Shown here piece after piece: positions 12,538-23,350 of a stretch of 64,000 nucleotides of DNA. The position numbers and the translations under genes are program-made. The stretch is from contig NC_023753.2 in NCBI RefSeq assembly GCF_000499845.2, positions 6,594,791 to 6,658,790 of the forward strand, in the 5' to 3' direction. The DNA comes from Phaseolus vulgaris (Eukaryota > Streptophyta > Magnoliopsida > Fabales > Fabaceae). The notes beneath the pieces were generated by a model that was not told the origin of the DNA, did no database searches, and was given only the letters and a program-made list of their open reading frames with translations. How positions within the stretch are numbered: the first letter of the stretch is position 1; each line of letters starts with the position of its first letter.

Positions 12538-13896
12538 AGTTATTATGAAGCCAAAATCAGTTCTTAATTAATAATAATAACTATTTTATTATTATTATTA
12601 TTAATCTTATTATATATACACAATATATTCTATTATATAATATAATATAATATAATAAAAAATTAAATAATTTTCAAAAATATAAATAAAATTATTAAAC
12701 ATTACATAATAATAAAATAAAATTATAATATAAAAAAACATATATAGTTATATATAATAAAAAAAATGTATACAATAATTATTATTATTTTCATAAATTA
12801 TTATAAAATTATTACTATTATTTAAATTTAATGAAAATTTATTTTATATTTTATTTTTTAAAATTATGAATATTTCAATAATTCATTTCAATGTAATATA
12901 TAAATTTTTTTCCATCTAAAAATTATTACATTATGGATATTATCATTTTATTTTTTAACTGAAACCCAAATCTAAAAAAAAATACCTCATATTTCATTAT
13001 TTAAATATTTTAAAATACAAGGTAAACATTTTACATATTTAAAAATTATTTGAAATTCCCTCTCAACCACCACTCACAAATTTTAATAAATCATTTTCAC
13101 AAATTCACTCAAATATCCCTCACACATCTTACATCCTCTTGAATATTTCCTTAAATCTATATGATTTTTTAATCATATTTATATTAAATTATATACTTAT
13201 TTTTATTATATTAATAATATATATAAACTTTTAATATATTATTTTAATTTCTAAGATTTTTGGTCAAGATATCCCCTTTTGGCACGCGTGCTTTGAGAGG
13301 TTGTTAAAAAATGAAAAAAAGATGTGAAGGATGAGATAATCAAAGTTTATTATTATAATATTTAAGTTGACGTTCGTTGATATTTGTAGCAAAAGATAAA
13401 GAATTACACTTTTAATTAAATCTTGTTCGGTTCATATTTTGTTTGTTTGGAATTTTATTGAATTTAATTTTCCTCACATTTTGAAACAAATTATTAAGAT
13501 TATCCATTATATTTTGTCTAGTTCATTAATTAAATATTTTTCCCGAAAATAACATAGTAATTTATTTTCCCAATAGTACATATAATTAATTTATCAATAA
13601 AAAAAATATCACAATAGTATTTATATAAACAAGTGTTCATTATTTGTTGCAGTAAGTAAAGTAACACTTTCTCTTATGCTCATCGTGCCTCACGTGTTTT
13701 AAATTTCATCCATAGACTATCATTTTGCACTTTGGTTGTTATTCCTCTTTCTCCGCCGTCTATTAAAAAAATATATTTTTAGGCATGATAATAATACTAG
13801 TGAAACATTATTAAATTAAAATATATGTAATTTTGCAATTTTTATAGTTTTATTATTTTTTATAGATAATTAATTAAAATATAATATATATATATA

Positions 13897-13946
13897 TAAC
13901 AGCTATATAATTTTTAAAAGTAGTATTAAAAATTATATAGCTGTTA
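13897..13946. repeat. Perfect 21-bp inverted repeat with 8-nt loop
   Basis: The left arm TAACAGCTATATAATTTTTAA (13897-13917) is the exact reverse complement of 13926-13946. The loop is AAGTAGTA. It lies in AT-rich DNA away from genes. It could be a small foldback remnant or a transcribed hairpin; nothing here shows transcription. Confidence 0.9.
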
Positions 13947-15591
13947 TTTTTAAAAAAAGAATTATTTTGAATAAAGAAAATATATTTAACTATTTATTTA
14001 TTAAAAATAAAAAATTATTTTTATTTATTAGAAATAAAAATTTTCAATTAAAAATAAATATAAATAATTTTATAATTTTTAAATTTGTTTCTTATTTTGT
14101 AAGTAGTTTCTTTATATATAATTATTTTAGTTTAAAAAACGATTACTTAAAAAATAAATAATAAGAATTTATGTAAAAAAAATCTCATTTATTAATATTA
14201 TTTAGTATATGGTATTTTCATTCTCTATTTAGTATATTTTATTTTCATAATATATATATATATATATATATATTTAAGTGATCTATGATTGTAACATATC
14301 TGACTTACAATTATATGCATGGATAATTAAAATTATCTTATAAATTTAAATATTTTTAAATAAATTTTCATTAAATTTTTTATTTTAGTAAGTATTTAAA
14401 ATATTTATATTTTTAATTAAACCTATTGTATTTAATTTTTATCATTATAGTGTAATTTTTTTTTGAACTCTTTGATCAATTCTGTTATCTTTTTAATTTG
14501 TCCATCAATTTTTTTTCCTTTTTAAGAATAGTCGGACAAGTTGAAAATGGAATATAAAAGTAACATATGAAAAAATTAAATAAAAATAAAATAAAATAAA
14601 AAGTATTTTGAATACTCAATAAAATAAGCTTTTAATAAAAACAAAGTTAAAAATATTTTAAATTTACGAGGTAATTAAACTATTAATTAAACCTAAATAA
14701 CTTATGTAAATTTGGTTCATCTTAGTATAGACTTTATTTCAAAGTAAAATGTTCATCAATTTATTCCAAATCACTCACTTTTATTTCTTTTATATTTGAT
14801 TTTTCTATGAAACTTTAAAAAGATTCTTTCTTGTCTAAAATACCGAAACTAATGACGTAAATATAACTTCAAAAGACTCTTAAAAATATGTTTTAAAACA
14901 ATTACCTTAAAGGTAGTAGTGTAAATTATTGAAAAATTAAAAAAAATTACTATTAAAATTAAATAATAATAATAATAAATATATTACAAGTAAAAAAAAT
15001 TAAAAATTGCTTTAAAATAAATAAATTAGAAGTTGACATTATGTTTCTAGCTCATGTGTCTATTGTAGTAGTGACAAAAAAGTTAATTAACGGAAAAAGA
15101 TAGTGAGAAAAAATAAGGATGATTATATTTTGACATTCCACTCTTTACAATAAAATATTAATATTTATAATAAAAAAAAATTAAAAATAAAGAAATGTTT
15201 TTAGTGAAATATTAGATAAAAGGTAAAATATTAAAATAATTTTTAAAATTAAAAAAATTAAAATATTAATATTTAGCGGAGTGTAAAGTGAAAGAATGGT
15301 ATGAAAGCATAATTTTCCAAAAAATAAAGTGTGATGCTCTTGTTTGCTATACTGTGTACGGTTAAGTATTTACGTACACCGCGGATTCACAAAGCATGTA
15401 CTACGTTTGGCTTATTATAAGCCAAACACGGTAGAGACGTGATCTTTGTTTCTTTTGCATAGCGCGTTGACTACCAACAAAGATGGACGAGGAACATTTT
15501 TTTTCCCACTCCTTTTCTGTATTCTTCCTCACTCTGCAAATTTTCACTTCCGAACATAATTAAGCTGTGTTGACAAAACCTGCAAAACAAA

Positions 15592-15790
15592 ACCGACCAA
15601 AACCTTTGAAACACAAAGACATGTGGACCCAAAAAGGGACAATATTCAAACATATCAGAGGGTCAAAAAGGTCAACCGCAGCAAAAATAATAATAATAAA
15701 AATAAAAGCACAAGTGTAATAACTCCTTCCTTTCACAGTACTCCAAAGCCACCCATTGATTCTCCTATCCAAAACCTTCTTATATAAATA
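15592..15790 (+). promoter_or_regulatory. Promoter of P450 gene 1 with block conserved in gene 2
   Basis: A TATA box TATATAAATA lies at 15781-15790, about 85 bp before the ATG at 15875. About 120-190 bp upstream of it, the block from CGACCAAAACCTTTGAAAC through GGGTCAAAAAGGTCAAC (15592-15676) matches in order a block upstream of P450 gene 2 (46768-46860). It holds two GGTCAA elements (TTGACC on the other strand, the W-box core bound by WRKY factors). The leader ends in a GAGAGAGAGAGA run before the start codon. Confidence 0.65.
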
Positions 15791-15874
15791 CTAACATACA
15801 TTACCATATCCTCTCCACAACACAACCATAATCTTAGAAGCTTAAGTGTTACATAGATACAAAGAGAGAGAGAG

Positions 15875-17827
15875 ATGGAGTTTGTAGGGCTATGTGGGGT
15901 TCTTGTTGCCTTCTATGTACTACTTTGCCTCTTCTTCTTCTTCATACTAACTTTTTCTTGGTGGGTTTTCCCTAACCAAAAGCTTAAGATGCTTAAGAAA
16001 TGTGGGTTGGGAGGGCCAACCCCAAGTTTTCCACTTGGGAACATTGAAGAGATGAAAAAAAACAGTATCATTCAATCTTCAGTTGTTTCCTCAAATCTCT
16101 CACACGATATACACTCTTCCGTTTTCCCTTACTTCTCTAGCTGGCAGAAATCTTATGGTAAGTCTCCCATGTCATGGACATTTATGTCCATTTTATTGAA
16201 TAACTCGTATCCGTCATGATATGGAAGTCTTGTTAAGTATGCATTTTTGCATTTTTTTGTTCGTGTAGGTAAAGTGTTCGTGTACTGGTTGGGCACGGAG
16301 CCATTTTTGTACATTGCAGAGGCAGAGTTTCTGAAGAAAATGTCGACAGTGGTGATGGCCAAGAGATGGGGCAAGCCAAGTGTGTTTAGAAATGACAGAG
16401 ACCCTATGTTTGGGAGTGGTTTGGTCATGGTTGAGGGTAATGATTGGGTTCGTCAGAGGCACATTGTTGCTCCCGCATTCAATCCCATTAACTTGAAGGT
16501 ATCTTTCCATTATTAAGTTACATTTGATTTAGTTGCTCACAATTTCCTGCACTCATTGAATCCGGTTCAACTTGAAATTTAGTTGGAGTAGCTTTGATGA
16601 TTCTGTTATTCTTGTGGGTTCAATAGTTAATGGCCATAAGCATACATCTAATTGTTTGGCATTATCTTTTGTTATATAGGGAATGGCAAATATGATGGTT
16701 GAATCTACGAATCAAATGATAGATAGATGGGTTACCCAAATAAACTCTTTCAACCCTGAAATCGACGTGGAGAGCGAGATTGTAGCAACAGCTGGAGAGA
16801 TCATAGCAAGAACAAGTTTTGGCATGAAAGACGATAATGCAAGAGACGCGATTGTTAAGTTACGAGCCTTGCAAATGACACTCTTCAAGAGCAATCGGTA
16901 TGTAGGGGTTCCCTTTGGCAAGTATTTCAATGTGAAGAAAACGTTAGAGGCCAATAAACTTGGGAAAGAACTCGACGAGCTCTTGTTGTCCATCATAGAA
17001 GCTCGGAAGAATTCACCCACCAAAAATTCTCAACAAGATTTGTTAGGTTTGTTGCTGAAAGCAAATAATCAGGTTGATGGACGGTTAGGGAAGACGTTAA
17101 CATCGCGAGAAGTTGTTGATGAATGCAAGACCTTCTTCTTCGGAGGCCATGAAACCACAGCACTTGCTATTACATGGACCTTGTTGCTTCTAGCCATGCA
17201 CCAAGATTGGCAAGATCAGTTGAGAGATGAGATACGAGAAGTGGTGGGTGGTGGTGACAAGCTTGATATCACATTGCTCTCTGGTTTAAAGAAGGTAACG
17301 TTCGTTGATGTATTTATAATATTTGTCCATCTATGCTCTCCCTACATTAAGATCTTGCATGTAAACTAAAAATGTCTTGACCAAACATGCAGATGAAGTG
17401 CGTGATGAATGAAGTTCTAAGACTGTACCCACCAGCACCAAATGTGCAAAGGCAAGCTAGAGAAGACATTAAGGTTGATGATATAACAGTGCCTAATGGA
17501 ACGAACATGTGGATAGATGTGGTGGCCATGCACCACGATCCTGAACTATGGGGAAAGGATGCGAATGAGTTCAGACCAGAGAGGTTCATGGATGATGTGA
17601 ATGGTGGATGCAAGCACAAGATGGGGTATTTGCCTTTTGGGTTTGGAGGGAGAATGTGTGTTGGTAGGAATTTGACCTTTATGGAGTACAAGATTGTGTT
17701 AACCCTTCTTCTCTCTAGGTTTACTTTTAAGGTTTCTCCTCATTACAAACATTCACCATCTATTATGCTCTCCCTAAGGCCAACTCATGGACTTCCACTC
17801 ATAGTTCAGCCCCTTCAGAAAATTTAA
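15875..17827 (+). CDS. CYP715A: Cytochrome P450, CYP72 clan, CYP715A-like (gene 1)
   Basis: Four exons, 15875-16157, 16269-16498, 16680-17294 and 17393-17827, join in frame (phases 1, 0, 0) to about 520 residues, a normal plant P450 length. An N-terminal hydrophobic anchor (residues about 5-35) is followed by the proline-containing hinge GGPTPSFPLGN. The I-helix oxygen-activation motif GGHETT is at about 326-331, the K-helix ExxR is E383/R386 in NEVLRLYPP, the PERF motif is FRPERF near 436, and the haem-binding loop FGFGGRMCVG has Cys465 as ligand. The enzyme should be an ER-anchored mono-oxygenase. HDIHSSVFPYFSSWQKSYGK and KVFVYWLGTEPFLY point to CYP715A, a small family of the CYP72 clan reported in flower development and hormone-related metabolism; substrate is not inferable here. 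CYP714 or CYP735 is less likely. No lesions are seen. Confidence 0.9.
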
Positions 17828-18640
17828 CCCAATTCTTTGTACACTCTCACACTGATAGTTTATTCAGCCTTGTAGATATTAAAAGTTCAGGAGTATGTTT
17901 ATTCAACTCAATTTTATAGAGATGTGTAGACATTGATCATAGTTCGGCTCCTTCAGTTGTTGATATACAAGGTATGCGTTTGTCACTGGGGAAAACACTG
18001 TAAGAAATTTTCAGGTGGTGATGGTGAAGTTCTGTAATGTTTGCATCAACGTCGCTCATGTACTTCAATCTCTGTCTTAAGTTCAGCAATATTTGAGGAT
18101 TACTTTAAAGTAAATTACTTATGTTTTTGGAATAGTATAGTGTGGGCTTCAAAGTAAAATAAAACCAAATGACTTATAAACCACTGTATAACACGATATT
18201 TGAAACATTAATATTTAACTCAGTTTACGCCATGAACTTTAAAAAGAGAATAGAGCACTTAAAAAAACATTTTATCAACATATTATTATAATTGGATGAA
18301 TAATGAATTTGAAATTAATTAGTATGTGAATTGAGATGAAATGTATACGGATGAGTATGTTTGGATGTAGGTGATGTATTGAAATGGATTCGAAAATAGA
18401 TAATTGTGACTTTACTAATATTGAATTTATATATAGAGAAAAATAAGATTGCGACTTGTAGGAGGTTCCTGGGACCTAGTTCGTAGTTTGAAAAAGAACT
18501 CTATCTAGTAGGTCATAAAAGAATTTTAAGTTTAATTTAATCTTATAAAACTGACCGAATTATATACGGATCAAAATTCGTATGTAAAATTAACATTACA
18601 TGAAGCGAGAATTAAATTCCATATGTAAAATTTAACTAAA
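17828..18640. other. 3' flank of P450 gene 1
   Basis: Sequence after the stop codon shares a short piece with gene 2 (AAAATTxAACCCAATT), consistent with a duplicated 3' UTR start. Beyond about 18100 it is AT-rich and no gene is seen. Confidence 0.5.
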
Positions 18641-18649
18641 ATAAAATTT

Positions 18650-18735
18650 GCATTAGATGGGATTCAAAACCAGGTTCCTTCCGTAACCAAAGAAAATTTA
18701 ACTACTACCACAGACAAATTCTTTAGTATTATCAT
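18650..18735 (-). mobile_element. tRNA-derived SINE-like sequence, minus copy
   Basis: Read on the minus strand it starts AAAGAATTTGTCTGTGGTAG, has an A-box-like TGTGGTAGTAG and a B-box-like GGTTTTGAATCCC, then TAAT. It aligns with the plus-strand copy about 80 bp away. It is degenerate and not a functional tRNA. Confidence 0.5.
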
Positions 18736-18814
18736 TATTATTTATATAATTATTATTATTAATAATAATATGTATAAATTATATTAATAATAATAAGTAT
18801 AATAAAAATGATAA

Positions 18815-18935
18815 TATGACCAAAGAACTTGTCTGATCTAGTGGTTAATGCTTACTTGTTCACTGAAAGGACTTGGATTCGAGTCTATATTAATTTGGAT
18901 CTCCAACATTTAATTCAACGCATGTGTCTTATAGA
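18815..18935 (+). mobile_element. tRNA-derived SINE-like sequence, plus copy
   Basis: AAAGAACTTGTCTGATCTAG is followed by A-box-like TGATCTAGTGG (18834-18844) and B-box-like GGATTCGAGTC (18875-18885), about 30 bp apart, the spacing of RNA polymerase III internal promoters in plant SINEs. No cloverleaf or CCA-proximal stem is recognisable. The 3' end and target-site duplication could not be fixed. Confidence 0.5.
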
Positions 18936-19332
18936 ACTAGAGTCAAATGTTTATGGTGTTTGATGTCAATGAGATGTGAATGAAATAAAATGTGATATAT
19001 ATGTTTTTATAATATACATGAATTTTAAAAAAAAAAACTTTGACTTTCTATTTTGTTGTGTTTATTAATTGTAATACTCATATATTACATTAGAGTTGAC
19101 ACTATGATGTTACAAAATAACAAGAGACATGACACTAGAAGTTGGTGCTTGTTATTTCATATTCAGTCGGTCCATTATCTTCTCATTATTAAAACATAAA
19201 CTCATTGTTTCTTCTCATTTATGACCTGTTTTGTTTCATACTTAAAACAAAGTAACTCTCTCTTAACCCATTTAACAATGAAATATTAGTTTTACCACTA
19301 CAAGAACCTTAGGAATTGATTTAATTAATGGA

Positions 19333-19690
19333 GGTTTTTTTCTAAAACCTCAATAAAATAACGGAGGTTTTTTAACCTTATTTAAATTCCAAAGGTTTAT
19401 TCTAAAACCTCAGCAAAATGACGGAGGTTTTTTTAACCTTCATTAATTTCCAAAGGTTTATTTTAAAATCTCCGTAAAATAACTGAGGTTTTTTTAACCT
19501 TCATTAATTTCCACAGGTTTATTTCAAAACCTCCGCAAAATAATGGAGGTTTTTTAACCTTAGTTAATTTTCAAAGGTTTACTTTAAAACCTCTGCAAAA
19601 TAGTTGAGGTTTTTTAACCTTTGTTAAGTTTCATTAATTTATTTTAAAATCTCATCAAAATAATGGAGTTTTTTAAATTTTCATTAAGTT
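19333..19690. repeat. Left subterminal repeats of the outer CACTA element
   Basis: About six units of roughly 60 bp, each of the form AAAACCTCxGCAAAATAAxGGAGGTTTTTTAACCTT followed by TAATTTCCAAAGGTTTAT. Each unit carries the AGGTTTT/AAAACCT motif in both orientations, so the array can form hairpins and matches the motif of the right end. Confidence 0.9.
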
Positions 19691-20040
19691 TGAAATGTTT
19701 ATTGTAAAACATTAATAAAATATTTTAAATTTTCTCAAATTTCAATAAATAAATATAATTAATTTAAAAAAAAAAAAAATTTAAAATTTTTTTTTAATAT
19801 ATTTGATAACTAAATTCTTAAAGTTTTTGAAAGCGTAAGTTTAAACATATAAATTTTGTTAAAAATATTTTTAATTTTAAATATTTATTTAATTAAAATT
19901 AATTAATTTTTATTTATTTTATATAAATAATTTTAATAAAAAAAGAAAAATTATCTTTTTTTTAACTTTTCCAAAAATGTATTTTCAAACATCAGGAAAA
20001 TACTCACACTTTTTCCAACTTTTGACTAAAAAGTTCATTA

Positions 20041-20900
20041 TTGTTCTCCTCTTCCACAATAGAGCTATTCTCCTCTTCCATGGTAGAGCTACTTCTCATC
20101 CTCTACCATAGAGCTTCTCCTCCTCCACCACGGACCTGCTTCTGCTGCTCCACCACGATAATTGGTTTCTTCTTCCTTTTCTCAGTACATATTCTCTCTC
20201 TCACGCCCCTATACGCTCCACCACCATTGTTCTCTCCGGCGAACGCAACACCACCGTCATCACCATCGATTTTGCTCTTTTTTTCAGTTTCCATTGTCAA
20301 CACAAGTATCCTTTCTCTGTTTCCATTGTCAATTTCTTCAGTTGACATTGATTTTAAAAAACATTAGGGTTGGGTGTGCCTCAAGGAGCGTGTGGACCAA
20401 TTGATTAGCCACGCACTGTCATTTGTGGTGCTGTCATCCACATGCTACCTTCTTGTTGTTAGAACCACTTGGCAAAACCTTTGTCTTACTTGCCGAACTC
20501 TTTTGTCTTCATTTCTAACCTCATTTTATTGTTCCAATGTACCTTTGTGTTGGAACACATGCTCTCTCATGATTTTAGGGTTTCTTTTCTCTGTTTTTTG
20601 GTTTGATCATTATTCTCCCTCTCTAGAAGGGCTTCAATAGGTTCTGCTCCTTTCTTTTCAGCTACTTTGTTAGTTAGACAAATATATCTATCTCCTTCCT
20701 TGAACTTATAATTTATTCTTTGTGTTACTAATTGTCTTTTTAATGTAATTTCGGAGTCAATTAACAGACTCATTAAGTTGCTCTATAACATTTGATGCTA
20801 ACTCTTATGTCATATAGGAGTGTTGTATGGGTTGACTAATTGATGTTGGACATGTATCATGAGGATATATTATCTTAATACCAACTTTTCCATATCCTTT
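20041..20900. other. Unassigned interior of the outer CACTA element
   Basis: CT-rich sequence (20040-20340) with several overlapping short open frames on both strands and no recognisable domain. It may be promoter or leader DNA of the element or a captured fragment that I cannot identify. Confidence 0.4.
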
Positions 20901-20904
20901 CCTG

Positions 20905-21085
20905 CACTTCCGTTACTTAAACTTTTGCATGATCGATTGGGTTATCCACTCTGGTCAAAATTGAAGAAAATTGTTCCTAGGCTTAACAAACTTCAAATCT
21001 TAGTGAGAGTCATGTCAATTAGGAAAATCTGTTAAGTCTTCTTTTTCAAAGAAATATGAGCAAACTTGTGATCTAATAGAAGGTG
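20905..21085 (+). pseudogene. Copia pol fragment (pre-integrase region)
   Basis: The frame reads LLHDRLGYPLWSKLKKIVP, matching the HRLGHPS...KL pre-integrase zinc region of copia polyproteins. After a frameshift near 21005 it continues ESCQLGKSVKSSFSKK, matching the conserved CxxC-type CESCQLGK segment. Only about 60 codons survive. It sits inside the outer CACTA element, either carried along or inserted there. Confidence 0.7.
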
Positions 21086-21960
21086 AAGAGGGAATAAGGA
21101 TGAAGGGTCGGGGAATGCAGGGGTTGGATAAGTATTGGACAGAGCTGGAGTGTCACGGTTCCGTCCAAGATTTAAAGGTACCAAGAGGGTGTCGGATGAC
21201 TAGCTGTTTGCAGGGTATATGGAAGCAAAACAGTTGTAGGTGTGTGCATAGTATGGGAGAAGCTGAGATGGAACCAAAAAGATTCTTCTTTGCTATCAAT
21301 TGGTTTCCATGTCTGAAGTTGTGGTTGAACCATACCAGAGTATAGGTGGGGGTTTCCATGCTCTTAAAGCCATATCCATTTATTACTGCTTGATGAAGTC
21401 ATAACCCCATTGTTGAAGGCACATGTTAGTAGAATTAAGGGTAGTAGAAAAAGTGATTCGCTGAAGCTGATAACACTGGTTGGCTGGTTCTGTTGGCTGT
21501 TTATGTTGGAGTTACTGGATGGTTTTGGGGGTGATGGTTACCATGTGTGTTGGAGGTCCTGGTTAGTTGTTAATCATAGCGTCTAATGGAGGAAATTGCA
21601 GGGCAGATTTCTTATGCATGTGGTGAACTGCTGGTTTGTGCAAGGACCCCTGGATGATGTAGTTCTGGTGATGCTGAAGCATGGAAGGGGACTTTGTTCT
21701 CAGACACTCATAAACTATACGAACTCCTAAAGAATTTACTCTAAAATAAATTTTATTTACAAATTAAAACTGGTATATTTTTAAGTGAAAGATTTAAAAG
21801 TACATTGATTTTATTAAATGCAAAAGTTGAAAGTAAGAAAATTAAATACAGATTGATGGTGAAAAAGATCACCCTGGTGTGCCAAAGACACATTAGTGAT
21901 TTTGAATGGTTTTTGTTTGGATGTTGATTTGTGCATAATGCAAGTTGTATGCTCTTTCAT
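21086..21960. other. Unassigned interior of the outer CACTA element
   Basis: Relatively GC-richer sequence (about 21100-21700) than its surroundings, with no open frame longer than about 80 codons and no recognised motif. It could be captured non-coding DNA. The part close to 21960 may be LHCA1 intron taken with the exon. Confidence 0.4.
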
Positions 21961-21969
21961 TTGTTTCAG

Positions 21970-22072
21970 TGACTTTGGATTCGATCCTCTTGGTCTTGGT
22001 GAAGTACCAGAGAATCTTGAGAGGTTCAAAGAGTCAGAACTCATTCACTGCAGATGGGCCATGCTTGCTGTT
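21970..22072 (+). pseudogene. LHCA1: Captured exon of photosystem I antenna gene LHCA1
   Basis: The 103-bp segment is flanked by an acceptor (TTTGTTTCAG) and a donor (GTAAGTGTC). It encodes [19 protein letters not shown] followed by [15 protein letters not shown], the start of the first chlorophyll-binding helix of Lhca1, with the chlorophyll-ligand region E...H.RWAM intact. No other LHCA1 exon is present nearby and the segment lies wholly inside a CACTA transposon, so it is a captured fragment, not a working gene. The open frame is uninterrupted, implying recent capture or use as an exon of a chimeric transcript. Confidence 0.88.
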
Positions 22073-22974
22073 GTAAGTGTCTCTTTTGAAATAAGAGTTT
22101 TGCTTTCTCTTTTGTAAGATTCTAGCAGAAACATGCATTTAGTCCTTTATAAGTGTTCATTATCCTAAATGTTTTACAAGTAGTTCACTCAAGTGACAGT
22201 GTATATAACTAAATGAAATACATGTTTATTTAATTACAATATATGCATAATAATAAGTTTGTGGATTCTTACAATACATGTACAACTTCTTTATACACTT
22301 ATTTCACTTCTATTCTTTTACGCATTCTAATACTCTTGTTGACACATGTTTTTTTTTAAAACTTTCATGCTAGGTTTGCTTTATTTTTATCAAACAATTC
22401 CATTTAGATATGGATAAGTCTTGGATTAACATGCCTCGAAATACATGTCAGTACATGGATGGATTGAATAAATTTTTGGACTTTGCATTTGCTAATAAGA
22501 GCGTTGAGGGTAAGATAATTTGCCCATGTCCGAAATGCAATCTTAAAAAATGGCAAACTCGAGAAGCAACACATGAGCACTTGATTCTTCATCCTTTTCC
22601 AAAAGGTTATACATTCTGGCTTCTACATGGCGAGACAAGTTTTGTACAAAATACGACTGAAACACCTCCAGTTTTCCAATCAAATGAGCATAAAGTTTCT
22701 GGTAATGATCTCATACGTGTCATGGTTAATGACGCATTCAGAAATTTTTTCTATGATGATAACGTGGAGGATGATGAGGATATGCGTCCTAGATCAAGCG
22801 AAATGATGCCTGATGAAATTGCTGAGTATCTGAAGTTTATGCATGATGGGCAACAAAGTTTGTATGAAGGATGTGGCACTAGTACAAAAATAAGAAAAGA
22901 GTGCTCATTATTAAACGCGGCTCAGCGCTTAAACGCATTCGTTAAAAAAACAGTGGCATTTTTGAAATTATTTT

Positions 22975-23075
22975 GATTTACAAATGCGATCATTGGGTAA
23001 GACCGCATTTGTAAATCAATGCGCTTTGATTTACCAATGCGGTCTTACCCAATGACCGCATTTGTAAATCATTTT
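22975..23075. repeat. Left subterminal repeats of the inner CACTA element
   Basis: Four alternating copies of TTTACAAATGCGGTC / GACCGCATTTGTAAAT separated by TTACCCAAT-like spacers. Adjacent copies are in opposite orientation and can fold into stems. Confidence 0.9.
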
Positions 23076-23350
23076 TTACCCTAAAAATTTTGAACGCGCC
23101 TCAACAGTTTCTCTTCACCGCTTTTCGTTTTCGTTTTCACTGTTGCTCTGCTGCTTCCAGTTCGCGCTTGCATTCATTTCCGTTGGCGTTCTTCTCATTC
23201 ACATTTGGCAAAACTCTTTCGTTTTCGTTTTCCATTTCGTTGCACCGATTCGTTTTCGCTTTTGTTTTCGTTTTCGTTTTCGTTCACGTTTTGGTTCACT
23301 GTTACATTGACATTGCAGCACTCATTCTTGTTTTTTTTTTCTCCCCGTAG

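Larger units (their letters stand above)
11485..15560. other. AT-rich intergenic region upstream of P450 gene 1
   Basis: Extremely AT-rich sequence with (AT)n, (TTA)n and poly-A tracts, for example 12560-12790, 13870-13896 and 14250-14275. No gene is supported. Around 11780-12020 a sequence alternates TTGAGCGAAAATAG-like and CTCCATTTTCGCT-like phrases and may be an old repeat. A minisatellite and a perfect hairpin are listed separately. Confidence 0.5.

Noticed and set aside
16153..17691. Minus-strand ORFs opposite P450 gene 1 (and their counterparts at 47550-49404)
   Set aside because: Shadow frames; the plus strand carries all P450 motifs and the splice sites.
18834..18885. Functional tRNA gene
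   Set aside because: Only A- and B-box-like motifs are present; no acceptor, D, anticodon or T stem can be formed convincingly.
20041..20640. Overlapping 70-108-codon frames in the CACTA interior
   Set aside because: Low-complexity CT-rich sequence open on both strands, with no domain or splice support.
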